Shown piece by piece: positions 47,037 through 58,846 of a stretch of 64,000 nucleotides of DNA. Below the pieces are notes generated by a model. It did not search any database, had not been told where the DNA came from, and was given only the letters and a program-made list of their open reading frames with translations. How positions within the stretch are numbered: position 1 is the first letter of the stretch; every line of letters starts with the position of its first letter. The position numbers and the translations under genes were made by a program. This DNA comes from Mesorhizobium sp. (GTDB lineage Bacteria; Pseudomonadota; Alphaproteobacteria; Rhizobiales; Rhizobiaceae), in NCBI GenBank assembly GCA_004017535.1, contig SAJS01000003.1, positions 1 through 64,000 on the forward strand, written 5' to 3'.

Positions 47037-48116
47037 ATGGCATCACTCCTCGAAGGCCAGGCAAGACCGATCAGGCTGGCCGACATCGCCAAGGCCGCCG
47101 GCGTCTCGCATGGTACGGCTTCCAATGTCTTCAGCCGGCCCGAGATCGTGCGCGCCGAAGTGCGCGAACGGGTCAAGGCGGTGGCGGAGCAGATGGGTTA
47201 CGCCGGCCCGGACCCGAAAGGCCGGTTGCTGCGCGCCGGCAAGGTCAATGCCATCGGCGTCGCCACCACCGAACCCCTCTCCTACTTCTTCGACGATCCT
47301 TTCGCCCGCGTCATGATGGGCGGCATCTCAGAAGCCTGCGACGCCACCGGCGCGGGCATCGCGCTGGTGTCGGCCGCCAACCAGGAGAAGCTTGCCTGGA
47401 ATATCCAGAGCGCCCTTGTCGACGGCTTCATCCTGTTCTGCATCGAGGGCGGCTCGCGCCTTGTCGACCTGACGCGCGAGCGAAGGCTGCCCTTCGTGGC
47501 GCTGGAGCTCGGCTTCCAAGACGAGACCGTCTCCGCCATCGGCGTCGACAATGTCGCCGGCGCAAGGCTCGCGGCGCGCCATCTGGCCGAACTCGGCCAT
47601 CGCCGGTTCGCGGTGCTGTCGCTGGCCTTCGCAGATAACCGCACCGGCTTCGCCACTCCGGACATCGTGCGCGGCGCGCTCTACACCGGAACACGCGACC
47701 GCCTTGCCGGCTATTTCGAGGAGCTTGCCCGCTTCGGCATCGATACGACGAAAATCCCGGTCTACGAGACCGAGAATGAGGAAAAGAGCACCAGGGCCGG
47801 CCTCGAGGCGATCTTCGCCAAGGACGAACCGCCAACCGCCATCCTGGCGATGTCGGACCGTATGGCGCTGATCGCCATCGACTGGCTGAAAGCGCGAGGC
47901 CTGGACATCCCCGGCGACGTCTCCATCGTCGGTTTCGACGGCGTGCCGGACGGCGCGCTGTGCACGCCCGCGCTGACCACGATCGCCCAGCCGATCACCG
48001 AGATCGGCCGCCGCGCCGCGCGTATGATCCTCGATCATGACGGTACGGTGCGGCGCGAGACGATGGGTGTCGAACTGATCGTCAGAGCCTCGACCGGCCC
48101 GGCCCGCACAGGCTGA
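47037..48116 (+). CDS. LacI-family transcriptional regulator
   Basis: A 359-residue repressor. N-terminal helix-turn-helix with hinge (IRLADIAKAAGVSHGTASNV, FSRPEIVRAEVRERVKAVAE, QMGYAGPDPKGRLLRAG) and a sugar-binding-like effector domain (ALVDGFILFCIEGGSRLVDL; SIVGFDGVPDGALCTPALTT). GGAGGAAC precedes the ATG. Three copies of one palindrome lie upstream of it and of the two microprotein genes, so autoregulation and control of that pair are inferred. Unusually for LacI proteins there is no adjacent sugar transporter or kinase; the effector is unknown. Confidence 0.93.
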   Translation: MASLLEGQARPIRLADIAKAAGVSHGTASNVFSRPEIVRAEVRERVKAVAEQMGYAGPDPKGRLLRAGKVNAIGVATTEPLSYFFDDPFARVMMGGISEACDATGAGIALVSAANQEKLAWNIQSALVDGFILFCIEGGSRLVDLTRERRLPFVALELGFQDETVSAIGVDNVAGARLAARHLAELGHRRFAVLSLAFADNRTGFATPDIVRGALYTGTRDRLAGYFEELARFGIDTTKIPVYETENEEKSTRAGLEAIFAKDEPPTAILAMSDRMALIAIDWLKARGLDIPGDVSIVGFDGVPDGALCTPALTTIAQPITEIGRRAARMILDHDGTVRRETMGVELIVRASTGPARTG

Positions 48117-48182
48117 GCGCTCTTGCGGCGTCGCGCAACTGCGAGCGGAAAACCGCTCCGCACTTCTCCTGAAATTGCTTCT

Positions 48183-49379
48183 TCAGTATCCTCCCGCCCT
48201 TGCCGGCACCGGCTGCGCGCCGAACGGCCTGTTTGGAGCCTCCCCACGCGCTTCCTTGGCGCGGGACGGCCCGAGACCGGCAAGCCATTCAAGGTAAAGC
48301 GCAAGCGCGAACTGCATGGCGATGCCGGCCGCGATCAGCAGCGTATCGTAGGCCGGGCCGCCCGGGTTGATCAGCTTCAGCACCTGCGCCGCCATCGCAA
48401 GCAGCGTGCCGGCGATGAACACCGGCAGCGAGCGCTTGCCCAGAATGGCCAGCGGATTGTCGGGCCTGACGCGGAAGAGGTTGGAGACAGCCGGCAACGC
48501 GACCATCAGGTAGCTGACCGACAAAATGTGCAACAGCCGCGGCAGCGACAGGAAGGTCTTGTCGAAGCCGCCGATCACCACCGGCAGATTGAACCAGGTG
48601 ATCCGGCCCCAGAGCGGGCTGTGCACCCAGATCGCCGCGCCAACCACGTAGATGCCCGCGGCGCCAAGCAGCCACGGATTGATCGGGATTCGCCCGCCCC
48701 GCTTCACATGCAGCATGGCGGCAAGGCCGATGTTGAAGAGGAACTGCCAGGACAGCGGGTTGAGGAACCAGAGGCCAGGCTCCGGGTAGTTTGGCGGCGC
48801 GATCTGCCAGATGCCGGCGACGAGCCAGAGCAGGCCTGACACGATCAGCGCCGTCACCGGCCGATAGCTGACGAACAGCACGAAAGCCGGCGCCGCCAGA
48901 AGCAGCGCCGCATAGACCGGCAAGATGTTGTTGTAGCCGAGCTGGTGGCCGAGCGTGACGATGCCGAGCAGCACCTGCGGCGTGTTCTTCATCATGGGCT
49001 CGATGTTGATCATGGTCAGCATTTCCGGCCGGTGCGCGAACAGCGCGGCGGCGCAAAACAGCGCGATCACCACCATCGTGATGACGATGTGGGCGATGTA
49101 GAGCACGCCGGCGCGCCGCCACATCTTCAGGGTCGCGAGCAGGCGGCCGCCCGGCTTGAACTTCGTGCCGTAGGCCAGCGCCACCGAGATGCCGGAGATC
49201 AGCACGAAGGCTTCGGCCGCGTCGGAAAAGCCGAAATTCTTGTAGGTCCAATTCTCGAAGACCGTGCCCGGCACGTGGTCGACGAAGATGGTGAGCAGCG
49301 CCAGCGCGCGCAGCACGTCGATACGTGTGTCACGCTCTCCGATACGCTTGTCGCGTTCGTTGGAAACAGGGGTGGTCAT
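48183..49379 (-). CDS. opgC: OpgC-family membrane acyltransferase
   Basis: A 398-residue inner-membrane protein with about 10 helices. The pattern RIDVLRALALLTIFVDHVPG, then FGFSDAAEAFVLISGISVAL and NPLSWQFLFNIGLAAMLHV fits OpgC, which adds succinyl groups to osmoregulated periplasmic glucans. The His of VDHVPG is the likely catalytic residue. ATG 49379 is preferred over an in-frame TTG just upstream. The glucan synthase genes are not in the window. Confidence 0.88.
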   Translation of the reverse strand: MTTPVSNERDKRIGERDTRIDVLRALALLTIFVDHVPGTVFENWTYKNFGFSDAAEAFVLISGISVALAYGTKFKPGGRLLATLKMWRRAGVLYIAHIVITMVVIALFCAAALFAHRPEMLTMINIEPMMKNTPQVLLGIVTLGHQLGYNNILPVYAALLLAAPAFVLFVSYRPVTALIVSGLLWLVAGIWQIAPPNYPEPGLWFLNPLSWQFLFNIGLAAMLHVKRGGRIPINPWLLGAAGIYVVGAAIWVHSPLWGRITWFNLPVVIGGFDKTFLSLPRLLHILSVSYLMVALPAVSNLFRVRPDNPLAILGKRSLPVFIAGTLLAMAAQVLKLINPGGPAYDTLLIAAGIAMQFALALYLEWLAGLGPSRAKEARGEAPNRPFGAQPVPARAGGY

Positions 49380-49571
49380 CGACAAAAGGCCTCAAAGCTG
49401 GTTGTTCATAGCCAGCAATGCGACCCCCGGGGCGCACCGCTTCGATTCCTCCCGCGGGAGGTGTATCGGCGCTGAAACGGACTGAAATGCGCCTGGTTCA
49501 ATCAACTTTCGCGGAGCGCGAAAATATTCCGTTTTGAAGCCGGCAAATCAACGAATCTCTCATGGAATCAA

Positions 49572-50243
49572 ATGGATATGAGCGTGTCCGAATATAGTGA
49601 CGAAAACAGTATCCTGTACGGCGATCTAGGCTTTCGCTACCGCGTGGTGACGCCCGCAAGGTCGACCGGCAAATGCCTTTTTGTGCTGCACGGATCGGGT
49701 GTGGACGAAACGACGCTCATCCCGCTTGCACGGAAGATTGCACCTGACGCGACGCTGGTTGCCGCGCGTGGACGCATTCCTCAGGACGACGGCTTCCGCT
49801 GGTTCGAGCGAATCACGCCGACAAGTTTCGAACAGACCAGCATCCGCAAGGAGACCGCCGCCTATGCCGAATTCGCCGTGGCGGCATCGGAGCGCCATGG
49901 CCTCGACCTGCGGCGCGCGACCTTCCTTGGTTATTCGAACGGCGCCAACGTCGTCTCCAGCCTGACGCTGCTCCATCCCGGCCTGGTCCGGCAGGCGGCG
50001 CTTCTACGAGCGATGCCGGTGCTCGACACTTCGCCGATGACCGATCTCGGCGGAACGCGTGTGCTGATCATCGCCGGCGCTGCCGACCAGACCTACGGCC
50101 CGTTCGCCCCGGCTCTGGTGACGCTGTTCAGCGAGCGCGGCGCCGAGGTCGACGCGCGCATCGTCGCCTCGGGCCATGAATTCGGCGACGCCGACGCCGC
50201 GATCGCGCGGCAGTGGCTGGCAGCTCCCATGCCGGCGAACTGA
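49572..50243 (+). CDS. Alpha/beta hydrolase (carboxylesterase/phospholipase-like)
   Basis: A 223-residue serine hydrolase: oxyanion-side LFVLHGSGVDETTLIPLARK, nucleophile elbow GYSNGANV (Ser), Asp in IIAGAADQTYGPF and His in VASGHEFGDAD. Similar to small YpfH/MhqD-type esterases. Two Met codons (49572, 49578) can start it. Lone gene; substrate unknown. Confidence 0.85.
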   Translation: MDMSVSEYSDENSILYGDLGFRYRVVTPARSTGKCLFVLHGSGVDETTLIPLARKIAPDATLVAARGRIPQDDGFRWFERITPTSFEQTSIRKETAAYAEFAVAASERHGLDLRRATFLGYSNGANVVSSLTLLHPGLVRQAALLRAMPVLDTSPMTDLGGTRVLIIAGAADQTYGPFAPALVTLFSERGAEVDARIVASGHEFGDADAAIARQWLAAPMPAN

Positions 50244-50310
50244 CCGCGCCCGCAAGCCGTGCAATGCTGCCTTTAGACGGCAGGCGCGGCCCATGGCGGC
50301 CTGAGGAATT

Positions 50311-51699
50311 CTACCCCCGTCCCATCCGGTTCCAGGCATCCAGGCCCGCGATCTTGTAGGCTTCCGCCAGCGTCGGATAGTTGAAGGTGTTGTTGACGAA
50401 GAAGTCGACCGTGCCGCCGAGATTGATCACCGCCTGTCCGATATGAATGAGCTCGGTGGCGCCCTCGCCGACGATGTGGGCGCCAAGCAAGCGGCGCGTC
50501 TCGACAGAGAACAACAGCTTCAGGAAACCGCTTGAGACGCCCATGATATGACCGCGCGATGTCTCGCGAAAACGCGCCAGGCCAACCTCATAAGCATCGC
50601 CGCTCTCGCGCACCTGCTCCTCCGACAAGCCGACCGTCGAGATCTCCGGCACGGCGTAGATGCCATAGGGAAAGCTCTCCGGCGGCGGTGGCAAGTTGAC
50701 TCCGAAGGCGTGGCATGCCGCCACCCGGCCCTGCTCCATCGAGGTCGAGGCAAGGCTCGGGAAGCCGATGACGTCGCCGGCCGCGTAGATGTTGGGCACG
50801 CTGGTCTGGAAGGTCTGCGGATCGACCTTCACCCGGCCCCGGGCGTCGGCCTCGATGCCGACCGCGTCGAGGCCGAGGCTGGCGATGTTGCCGGTGCGGC
50901 CGGCGGCGTAAAGCACCATCTCGGAGCGGATGGTGCGGCCGTCGGCGAGCGTCACCTCGGCATAGTCGGGTTTGGAGGCGATCTCCTTGACCGGACTGCC
51001 GAGCCGGATGGTCATGCCGCGGTCGCGCATCTGGTGAATGAAGTCGTCGACGATCTCGCGGTCGATGAAATCCAGGATGGAGTTGCGCGGCTCGACCAAG
51101 GTCACCGGCACGTCGAGCGCCGAAAAGATGGTGGCATATTCGACGCCGATAACGCCGGCGCCGATCACCGTCAGCGTGCGCGGCAGGTGGTGGAGTTCCA
51201 GCATCTCGTCGCTGTCGAAGATCCGCTTCCTGTCGAAGGGCACGTCGGCCGGCCGGTGCGGCCGGGTGCCGACGGCAATCAGCGCGTTGGCAAAGCCAAT
51301 CTCGCTGTAATCGCCATTGTCGGCGGTCAGGCTGGCCTTGTTCGGCGTGAGGAATTTAACCGCGGCGCGCGCGCTCCTCACGGTGTTGCGCATGAACTGG
51401 TGCTGCAACACCTCGACCTCATGGTCGAGGGTCTTGTGCAGCCGTTCGACCAGATCGCCGATCGAAATGTCCTGCTTCACCCGGTAGCCGCGCCCATAGA
51501 AGCCGCGCTCGCGCCAGCCCGAGAGATTGAGCACGGTCTCGCGCAACGTCTTCGACGGGATGGTGCCGGTATGCACCGAGACGCCGCCCAGACGCCTGCC
51601 CCGGTCGACCACCAGGACCGACTTGCCCAGCTTGGCCGATTGCACGGCGGCGCGGCGTCCCGAAGGACCGCTGCCGATGACCAGCATGTCATAGTCCAT
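50311..51699 (-). CDS. sthA: Soluble NAD(P)+ transhydrogenase (Si-specific)
   Basis: A 462-residue flavoprotein balancing NADPH and NADH. FAD motif MLVIGSGPSGRRAAVQSAKL, NAD motif VIGAGVIGVEYATIFSALDV and the dimerisation domain ending NNTFNYPTLAEAYKIAGLDA. In place of the redox CxxxxC of lipoamide dehydrogenases it has GVSVHTGTIPSKTLRE, with no cysteine pair, which identifies SthA. Single gene. Confidence 0.95.
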   Translation of the reverse strand: MDYDMLVIGSGPSGRRAAVQSAKLGKSVLVVDRGRRLGGVSVHTGTIPSKTLRETVLNLSGWRERGFYGRGYRVKQDISIGDLVERLHKTLDHEVEVLQHQFMRNTVRSARAAVKFLTPNKASLTADNGDYSEIGFANALIAVGTRPHRPADVPFDRKRIFDSDEMLELHHLPRTLTVIGAGVIGVEYATIFSALDVPVTLVEPRNSILDFIDREIVDDFIHQMRDRGMTIRLGSPVKEIASKPDYAEVTLADGRTIRSEMVLYAAGRTGNIASLGLDAVGIEADARGRVKVDPQTFQTSVPNIYAAGDVIGFPSLASTSMEQGRVAACHAFGVNLPPPPESFPYGIYAVPEISTVGLSEEQVRESGDAYEVGLARFRETSRGHIMGVSSGFLKLLFSVETRRLLGAHIVGEGATELIHIGQAVINLGGTVDFFVNNTFNYPTLAEAYKIAGLDAWNRMGRG

Positions 51700-51879
51700 G
51701 TTCCCGTCCCCTTGTGCACCGCAGCAAGCTAAACTGGCGGCGGCGTCACATTCAACTGCCTATCGCGCCCGCCTGTCGCGGAAATTTCGAGGACTCGACC
51801 GTGTGCGCCGTGAAACTTAACCCGGCGGCAACGCTTAAGTGCAACGGTCAAGATCGAGGGATGGGGTGGCTGAGTGTTG

Positions 51880-52552
51880 ATGTCAAAAAGCGATACCTTG
51901 CCTGGCACAGCGACAGGATTCCTGTCCGACCTACAGGCCCACCCGGTCTTCGTGGATCTGCGTAAGGCCTGTTTCGATTCATCGCGCTGCTCGTTGCCGC
52001 GATCTTCGTCTATCGCGGTGTGAACAACGTCATCCGGGCCGCCTCAACGTCCTGCTGCTGACGATCTCCGAGACGCTTACCTTCGCCTGGCTGCTTTTGG
52101 CGCAGCGGCCGCTGGTGCGCGACTGGAGCCCTTTCACCGGTCTTTATCGCGGTGACCCCGGGTTTTGGCTCGGGCTTCGTCTCGCTCAGGAGGGCACCGC
52201 CATCATTCCGATGTTCATCGCGGCACCACTGCAGGTCCTGGCCCTGTGGCTGGTGATCTGGGGGAAAATGTCGCTCGGCCGCTCCTTCGCCATCCTGCCC
52301 GCCGATCGGGGCGTGGTCACCGGCGGGGTCTACCGCTACGTGCGGCATCCGATCTATGCCGGCTACCTGGCGGGACACATCCTGTTCCTGCTGTCGAGCT
52401 TCTTCCCGTTCTACAATTTCACCGTCTATGCGATCATCACCATGTTCCAGGTGCATCGCATCCTGCGCGAGGAACGCATCCTGGCGCTGACGGAGGAATA
52501 TCGCGACTATCTCGGGCGGGTTCGCTACAGGCTCTGTCCCGGCATTTTCTGA
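51880..52552 (+). pseudogene. ICMT-like membrane methyltransferase gene with two frameshifts
   Basis: Three pieces of one protein are read in three frames. Piece 1 from ATG 51880: MSKSDTLPGTATGFLSDLQA, HPVFVDLRKA. Piece 2 from about 51969: LFRFIALLVAAIFVYRGVNN, VIRA. Piece 3 from about 52040 to the stop: RLNVLLLTISETLTFAWLLL, later MSLGRSFAILPADRGVVTGG and VYRYVRHPIYAGYLAGHILF, the isoprenylcysteine carboxyl methyltransferase family pattern. Each shift looks like loss of one base. Piece 3 also has an odd hydrophilic stretch (LYRGDPGFWLGLRLAQEG) where a membrane helix is expected. The C-terminal domain alone could still be made. Confidence 0.75.
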
Positions 52553-52658
52553 GATCACACCGCCCGCCCGCGGGCACGTTCCTTGAATTCCGGGCCACTC
52601 TCACCATTTGAGAATGCGGCAAGCATCCTTATGCGGATGCAGCGATCGAGGAACGGAC

Positions 52659-53129
52659 ATGAACGCACGCGTTTTGGATGGTGAGATCATTACGACCAGG
52701 TTCGAGGACACCCGCGCCTATCGCGGGGTGCGGACAAGGCGGATCTTTGCCTTCCTGCTCGACTATTTCTTCGTCGCGCTGCTGACCATTCCATTTGCCA
52801 TACTGGTGGCCATTCTCGGGCTTTTGACCTTCGGCCTCGGCTGGGCGCTGTTTTCGGTGCTGGTGCCGATGGTCGCCATCCTCTACATCTGGAACACGCT
52901 GGGCAGCCGCGACCAGGCGACGACCGGCATGAAGATCATGGGCATCCGCCTGGAGAAGCTCGACGGCAGGCGTATCGACGGCATGACGGCGGTGGTGCAT
53001 TCCGTTCTGTTCTGGGCCGGCAACGTCATCCTGACGCCGCTGGTGCTGCTGGTCACGCTGTTTTCCGACCGCAAGCGCACGCTGCACGACCTTTTGCTCG
53101 GCACCGTGGTTACCCGCACCGACATCTGA
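52659..53129 (+). CDS. RDD-family membrane protein
   Basis: A 156-residue inner-membrane protein with three helices; RTRRIFAFLLDYFFVALLTI contains the R-D pair and GSRDQATTGMKIMGIRLEKL the second conserved stretch. GAGGAACGGAC precedes MNARVLDGEI. Function unknown. It is followed by bpt; in many Rhizobiales these two sit next to hemB. Confidence 0.85.
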   Translation: MNARVLDGEIITTRFEDTRAYRGVRTRRIFAFLLDYFFVALLTIPFAILVAILGLLTFGLGWALFSVLVPMVAILYIWNTLGSRDQATTGMKIMGIRLEKLDGRRIDGMTAVVHSVLFWAGNVILTPLVLLVTLFSDRKRTLHDLLLGTVVTRTDI

Positions 53130-53278
53130 CGGTGTCCAGGGTCGCGTCCATAGAACCGCTGCGCCGCCTGTGCCCAAATATGAACAGGCTTCGGCCGCCG
53201 CGCCCGCACAATCCTGTTGAATTTTTCGCTGGCCGGGCCAAAGGTAGGGCGATTCGCAGGAGCGTTTCCAAGATTTAG

Positions 53279-54043
53279 ATGACGCAGCATCCGACCCAGT
53301 CGCCGCAGTTCTTCCTGACCGCGCCGTCCCCGTGTCCCTATCTGGAGGGACAGTTCGAGCGCAAGGTGTTCACGCACCTTGTCGGCGACAAGGCGCCTGA
53401 GATGAACGACCTGCTCACCCAAGGCGGCTTTCGGCGCTCGCAGAACATCGCCTACCGCCCAGCTTGCGAGTCTTGTCGCGCCTGCGTGTCGGTGCGCATC
53501 CTGGCGCAGGAATTCGATCCCAGCCGCAACATGCGCCGCGTCATCCAGCACAATGCCGATCTCGTCGGCGCCATGCATGACGCGCAGCCCTCGACCGAGC
53601 AATACTCGCTCTTCCGCAGCTATCTCGACGCCCGCCATCGCCGTGGCGGCATGTCGGACATGACCGTACTCGACTATGCGATGATGGTGGAAGACACGCA
53701 TGTCGACACCAAGATCATCGAATACCGGCGTCGTGGCCCCGATACCTTCATAACCGGCAAAGGCCAGGGCGAACTGATCGCTGTTGCGCTCACCGACAAG
53801 ATGGCGGACGGCCTGTCGATGGTCTATTCCTACTTCAATCCCGACCTCGAGGACCGCTCGCTCGGCACCTTCATGATCCTCGACCACATCGCCCGCGCGA
53901 AGGCGATGGGCCTGCCCCACGTCTATCTCGGCTACTGGGTCAACGGCTCGCGCAAGATGAACTATAAGATGCGCTTCATGCCGCAGGAGCATCTCGGCCC
54001 GAAAGGCTGGGAACGCTACGACCACGAAGCGGTCAGTCGCTGA
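53279..54043 (+). CDS. bpt: Aspartate/glutamate leucyltransferase (N-end rule)
   Basis: Transfers Leu from Leu-tRNA to proteins with N-terminal Asp or Glu, marking them for ClpS/ClpAP. 254 residues. The N-terminal domain of the ATE family has [16 protein letters not shown] and [13 protein letters not shown] (conserved Cys residues); the GNAT-like part has [20 protein letters not shown]. Length and motifs indicate the bacterial Bpt type. Confidence 0.95.
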   Translation: MTQHPTQSPQFFLTAPSPCPYLEGQFERKVFTHLVGDKAPEMNDLLTQGGFRRSQNIAYRPACESCRACVSVRILAQEFDPSRNMRRVIQHNADLVGAMHDAQPSTEQYSLFRSYLDARHRRGGMSDMTVLDYAMMVEDTHVDTKIIEYRRRGPDTFITGKGQGELIAVALTDKMADGLSMVYSYFNPDLEDRSLGTFMILDHIARAKAMGLPHVYLGYWVNGSRKMNYKMRFMPQEHLGPKGWERYDHEAVSR

Positions 54044-54170
54044 TCCGCCCTACGCTTCACCCTTAGACTGTCTCAATGAGGAGGAACGCTGGTCTTTCGG
54101 CCCCTCAGGCTGGGAGGACCGTGGCATGGCCGTGCGCGCCTCTTCATGACTGCTTTGCGAGATTGCCCGC

Positions 54171-55067
54171 GTGTCCACCCATACCGACCACCAAAAAGGT
54201 CTCCTGATCACCGCCATCGGCGGCCTGACACTGACTATCGACATACCGCTGATCCGGCTTGCCGACGGCACACCCTGGACGATCATGCTGCTGCGCACCG
54301 GCACCACCTTGCTGGCGGGGCTGGTGATCTGGGCGATCTGGAGGTCGCTGGACAGGAACGCGCCGAAGCTCATCCCGGGCTGGTCGGGACTTGCCGTTGC
54401 TGTCTGCTACGGTTTGACCGGCATAAGCTTCGTCACGGCCGTCTATCACACTTCGACCGCCGACCTTGTCTTCATCCTGGCCTTCAACACCGTGTTCGCG
54501 GCGCTGCTGTCGTGGCTGTTCCTCAAGGAGAGACCCGGACCAGCAACCGTGATCGCCATGCTGGCGATGATCTTCGGCGTGCTGATCATCGTCGGCGGCT
54601 CGCTCGGCACCGGGCATCTTTTCGGCGACTTCATGGCCCTGTGTTCGGCCTTCTTCGTCGCCTTGGCCATCACCATTTCGCGCGCCAGCAACAAGGATAT
54701 GGGTTTCACCGGGCTGGTCGGCGTCATCCTGCCGCTGGCGCTCGCCGCCTTCATGGTTTCGGGCGAAGGATTCCACGTGAACGCGCCGTGGTGGATCATC
54801 TTCAACGGCGCCGTGATCATGCCGATCTCGTTCTTCTGCCTGGCCAATGGACCGAAATACATTTCGGCGCCGGAGGTGGCGATGTTCTATCTTCTGGAGA
54901 CCGTGCTGGCGCCGATCTGGGTCTGGCTGATCTTCGCCGAAGCTCCCACGCGCAACAGCCTGATCGGCGGCACGATCCTAATCGTGACGCTGGTCGCGCA
55001 CTCGCTGTGGCAATTGCATGAGGGCCGCAAGCGCCGTGCCGCGCTTGCCGTCGTTCACCCGGCCTGA
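54171..55067 (+). CDS. EamA/DMT-family transporter
   Basis: A 298-residue protein with ten membrane helices arranged as two EamA repeats (LADGTPWTIMLLRTGTTLLA; ALCSAFFVALAITISRASNK; SAPEVAMFYLLETVLAPIWV). Start is a GTG. Its 3' end overlaps the convergent AI-2E gene by 13 bases. Drug/metabolite exporter by family; substrate unknown. Confidence 0.87.
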   Translation: MSTHTDHQKGLLITAIGGLTLTIDIPLIRLADGTPWTIMLLRTGTTLLAGLVIWAIWRSLDRNAPKLIPGWSGLAVAVCYGLTGISFVTAVYHTSTADLVFILAFNTVFAALLSWLFLKERPGPATVIAMLAMIFGVLIIVGGSLGTGHLFGDFMALCSAFFVALAITISRASNKDMGFTGLVGVILPLALAAFMVSGEGFHVNAPWWIIFNGAVIMPISFFCLANGPKYISAPEVAMFYLLETVLAPIWVWLIFAEAPTRNSLIGGTILIVTLVAHSLWQLHEGRKRRAALAVVHPA

Positions 55068-56254
55068 ATCTTCCGCGGCTCGGCCGCCGCCTCGATCTGG
55101 GACGGCGCGTCGGCTTTGTCGGCGACCGGAGGAATCTCGTCCATCAATTCCACCTCGCGCAGCCATTCGCGCCAGATGGCGACCAGCAGCGCCATCAGCA
55201 CCGGGCCGATGAACAGGCCAAGGAACCCCATCGTCTTGACGCCGCCGATCAGGCCAAAAAAGGTCGGCAGGAACGGCAGTTTGATTGGACCGCCGACGAG
55301 CTTGGGGCGCAGCGTCTTGTCGACGACGAAGAGCTCGACCGCGCCCCAGCCAAACAGCGCTAAGCCGGCGATCATCTTGCCGCTGGCGGCGAGATAGATG
55401 GACACCAGCGTGAAGGAGAGTGGCGCGCCGCCAGGGATCAGCGCCATGATGCCAGTGAGCGCGCCGAGCGTCACTGGCGACGGCACGCCCGCGAGCCAAT
55501 AGGCGATGCCCAGTACAAGGCCCTCTCCGATGGCGATGATGGTCATACCGGTGACCGTCGAGGAGATGGTTGCCGGGACGACGCGCGAGATGCGCTCCCA
55601 GCGCATCGGCAGGATGCGCTCGCCGAGGCGATCGATCTGCGCGGCGAAGGCCTCGCCGTCGCGATAGGCGAAGAACAGCGCGATCATCATGAACAGAAGC
55701 GTCAGGAGCAGGCCGAAGGCACTGCCGCCGGCGGCCAAGGCACCTCGATAGATCGTGCCGATGTTGGAGCCGCTGGTCAGTTGGATGAGCTCGCCGATGC
55801 CGCCAGGGTGGCCGAGATAGCCCGTCCACTGCTCGTTCAGCCACTCGCCGACGACGGGCATGGTGGCGATCCATTGCGGCGTCACCGCGCCATGCCGGTT
55901 GGTCTCGATCGCCCAGGTCACCCACTCGCGCAGCTCGTTGATGGCATAGGTGCCGGCAAGAGCGATCGGCACGACCAGGAAGGCGAGGATGAAGAGGATG
56001 GCCAAGGTCGCGCCAACGGTGCGATTGCCGCCGACGGCGACGAGCAGCCTGCGGTAGAGCGGCCAGCTCGCGAAGGCGATGACGAGCGCCGCCAGCACCG
56101 GGAACAGGAAGCCGTGGAAGAAATAGACGCCGGCGGCGGCGATCAGCACCAGGAGCCAGCGCGCCGCCGACAGCGGCGGGATGACGGCCGCCCTCAGCGG
56201 CGTCGACAGGCCGAACAGTCGCTGCCCCGGCTTCTGGATCTCGGCCCGCTTCAA
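55055..56254 (-). CDS. AI-2E (PerM/YdiK) family transporter
   Basis: A 399-residue membrane protein with eight helices: LLVLIAAAGVYFFHGFLFPV at the start and GLIGGVKTMGFLGLFIGPVL with the Gly-rich loop near the end. The family includes TqsA and many Na+/solute exporters, so a quorum-sensing role is not implied. The soluble tail is charged. First Met chosen. Confidence 0.87.
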   Translation of the reverse strand: MKRAEIQKPGQRLFGLSTPLRAAVIPPLSAARWLLVLIAAAGVYFFHGFLFPVLAALVIAFASWPLYRRLLVAVGGNRTVGATLAILFILAFLVVPIALAGTYAINELREWVTWAIETNRHGAVTPQWIATMPVVGEWLNEQWTGYLGHPGGIGELIQLTSGSNIGTIYRGALAAGGSAFGLLLTLLFMMIALFFAYRDGEAFAAQIDRLGERILPMRWERISRVVPATISSTVTGMTIIAIGEGLVLGIAYWLAGVPSPVTLGALTGIMALIPGGAPLSFTLVSIYLAASGKMIAGLALFGWGAVELFVVDKTLRPKLVGGPIKLPFLPTFFGLIGGVKTMGFLGLFIGPVLMALLVAIWREWLREVELMDEIPPVADKADAPSQIEAAAEPRKIQAG

Positions 56255-56590
56255 TCCGGCGTTTCTCCCTGCCCTGTGGTTTCGATGGATGCCTATGCAC
56301 CATCATAGTGCAGCAATCGTGACGATAGTCCAAATGTTGGCTGGACTGGACGCTTCCCCTTGTGGGGTGAGCAGCCGGTTCGCGAAGCGAATTCATCGTG
56401 CCAGTGGCACGATGAAAGGCCGGCGAACGCTGGACGCTGCGGCGCAGCGGGGACCCGGCCGGGGTGGATCGGCCGCCGCCCGGCCCTTCGCAGGCTCAGG
56501 GCGTTCGAAGCTCGAAAAGCCAAGCAATTGACTTTTCGTCCGCTGACGCGGACCGCTTCTCACGCCCCAAGGAAGAAGGGAAAGGTCGCG
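56255..56590. other. Non-coding spacer with a 25-bp palindrome
   Basis: 336 bases between parC and the AI-2E gene. It holds a perfect 25-bp palindrome at 56392-56416 (arms TTCATCGTGCCA and TGGCACGATGAA around one G). Other GC-rich inverted stretches (CGCTGCGGCGCAGCG) lie nearby. This looks like another dispersed repeat; no gene is convincing here. Confidence 0.55.

Positions 56591-58846
<2,256 letters not shown>

Noticed and set aside
55055-56254. Quorum-sensing exporter, from the AI-2E family name
   Set aside because: Most members of the family have other or unknown substrates and no luxS-type gene is visible, so no signalling role is claimed.
54978-56396. Minus-strand frame of 472 codons
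   Set aside because: It is a shifted frame of the AI-2E gene: Arg/His-rich, no domain, while the other frame shows membrane helices and family motifs.
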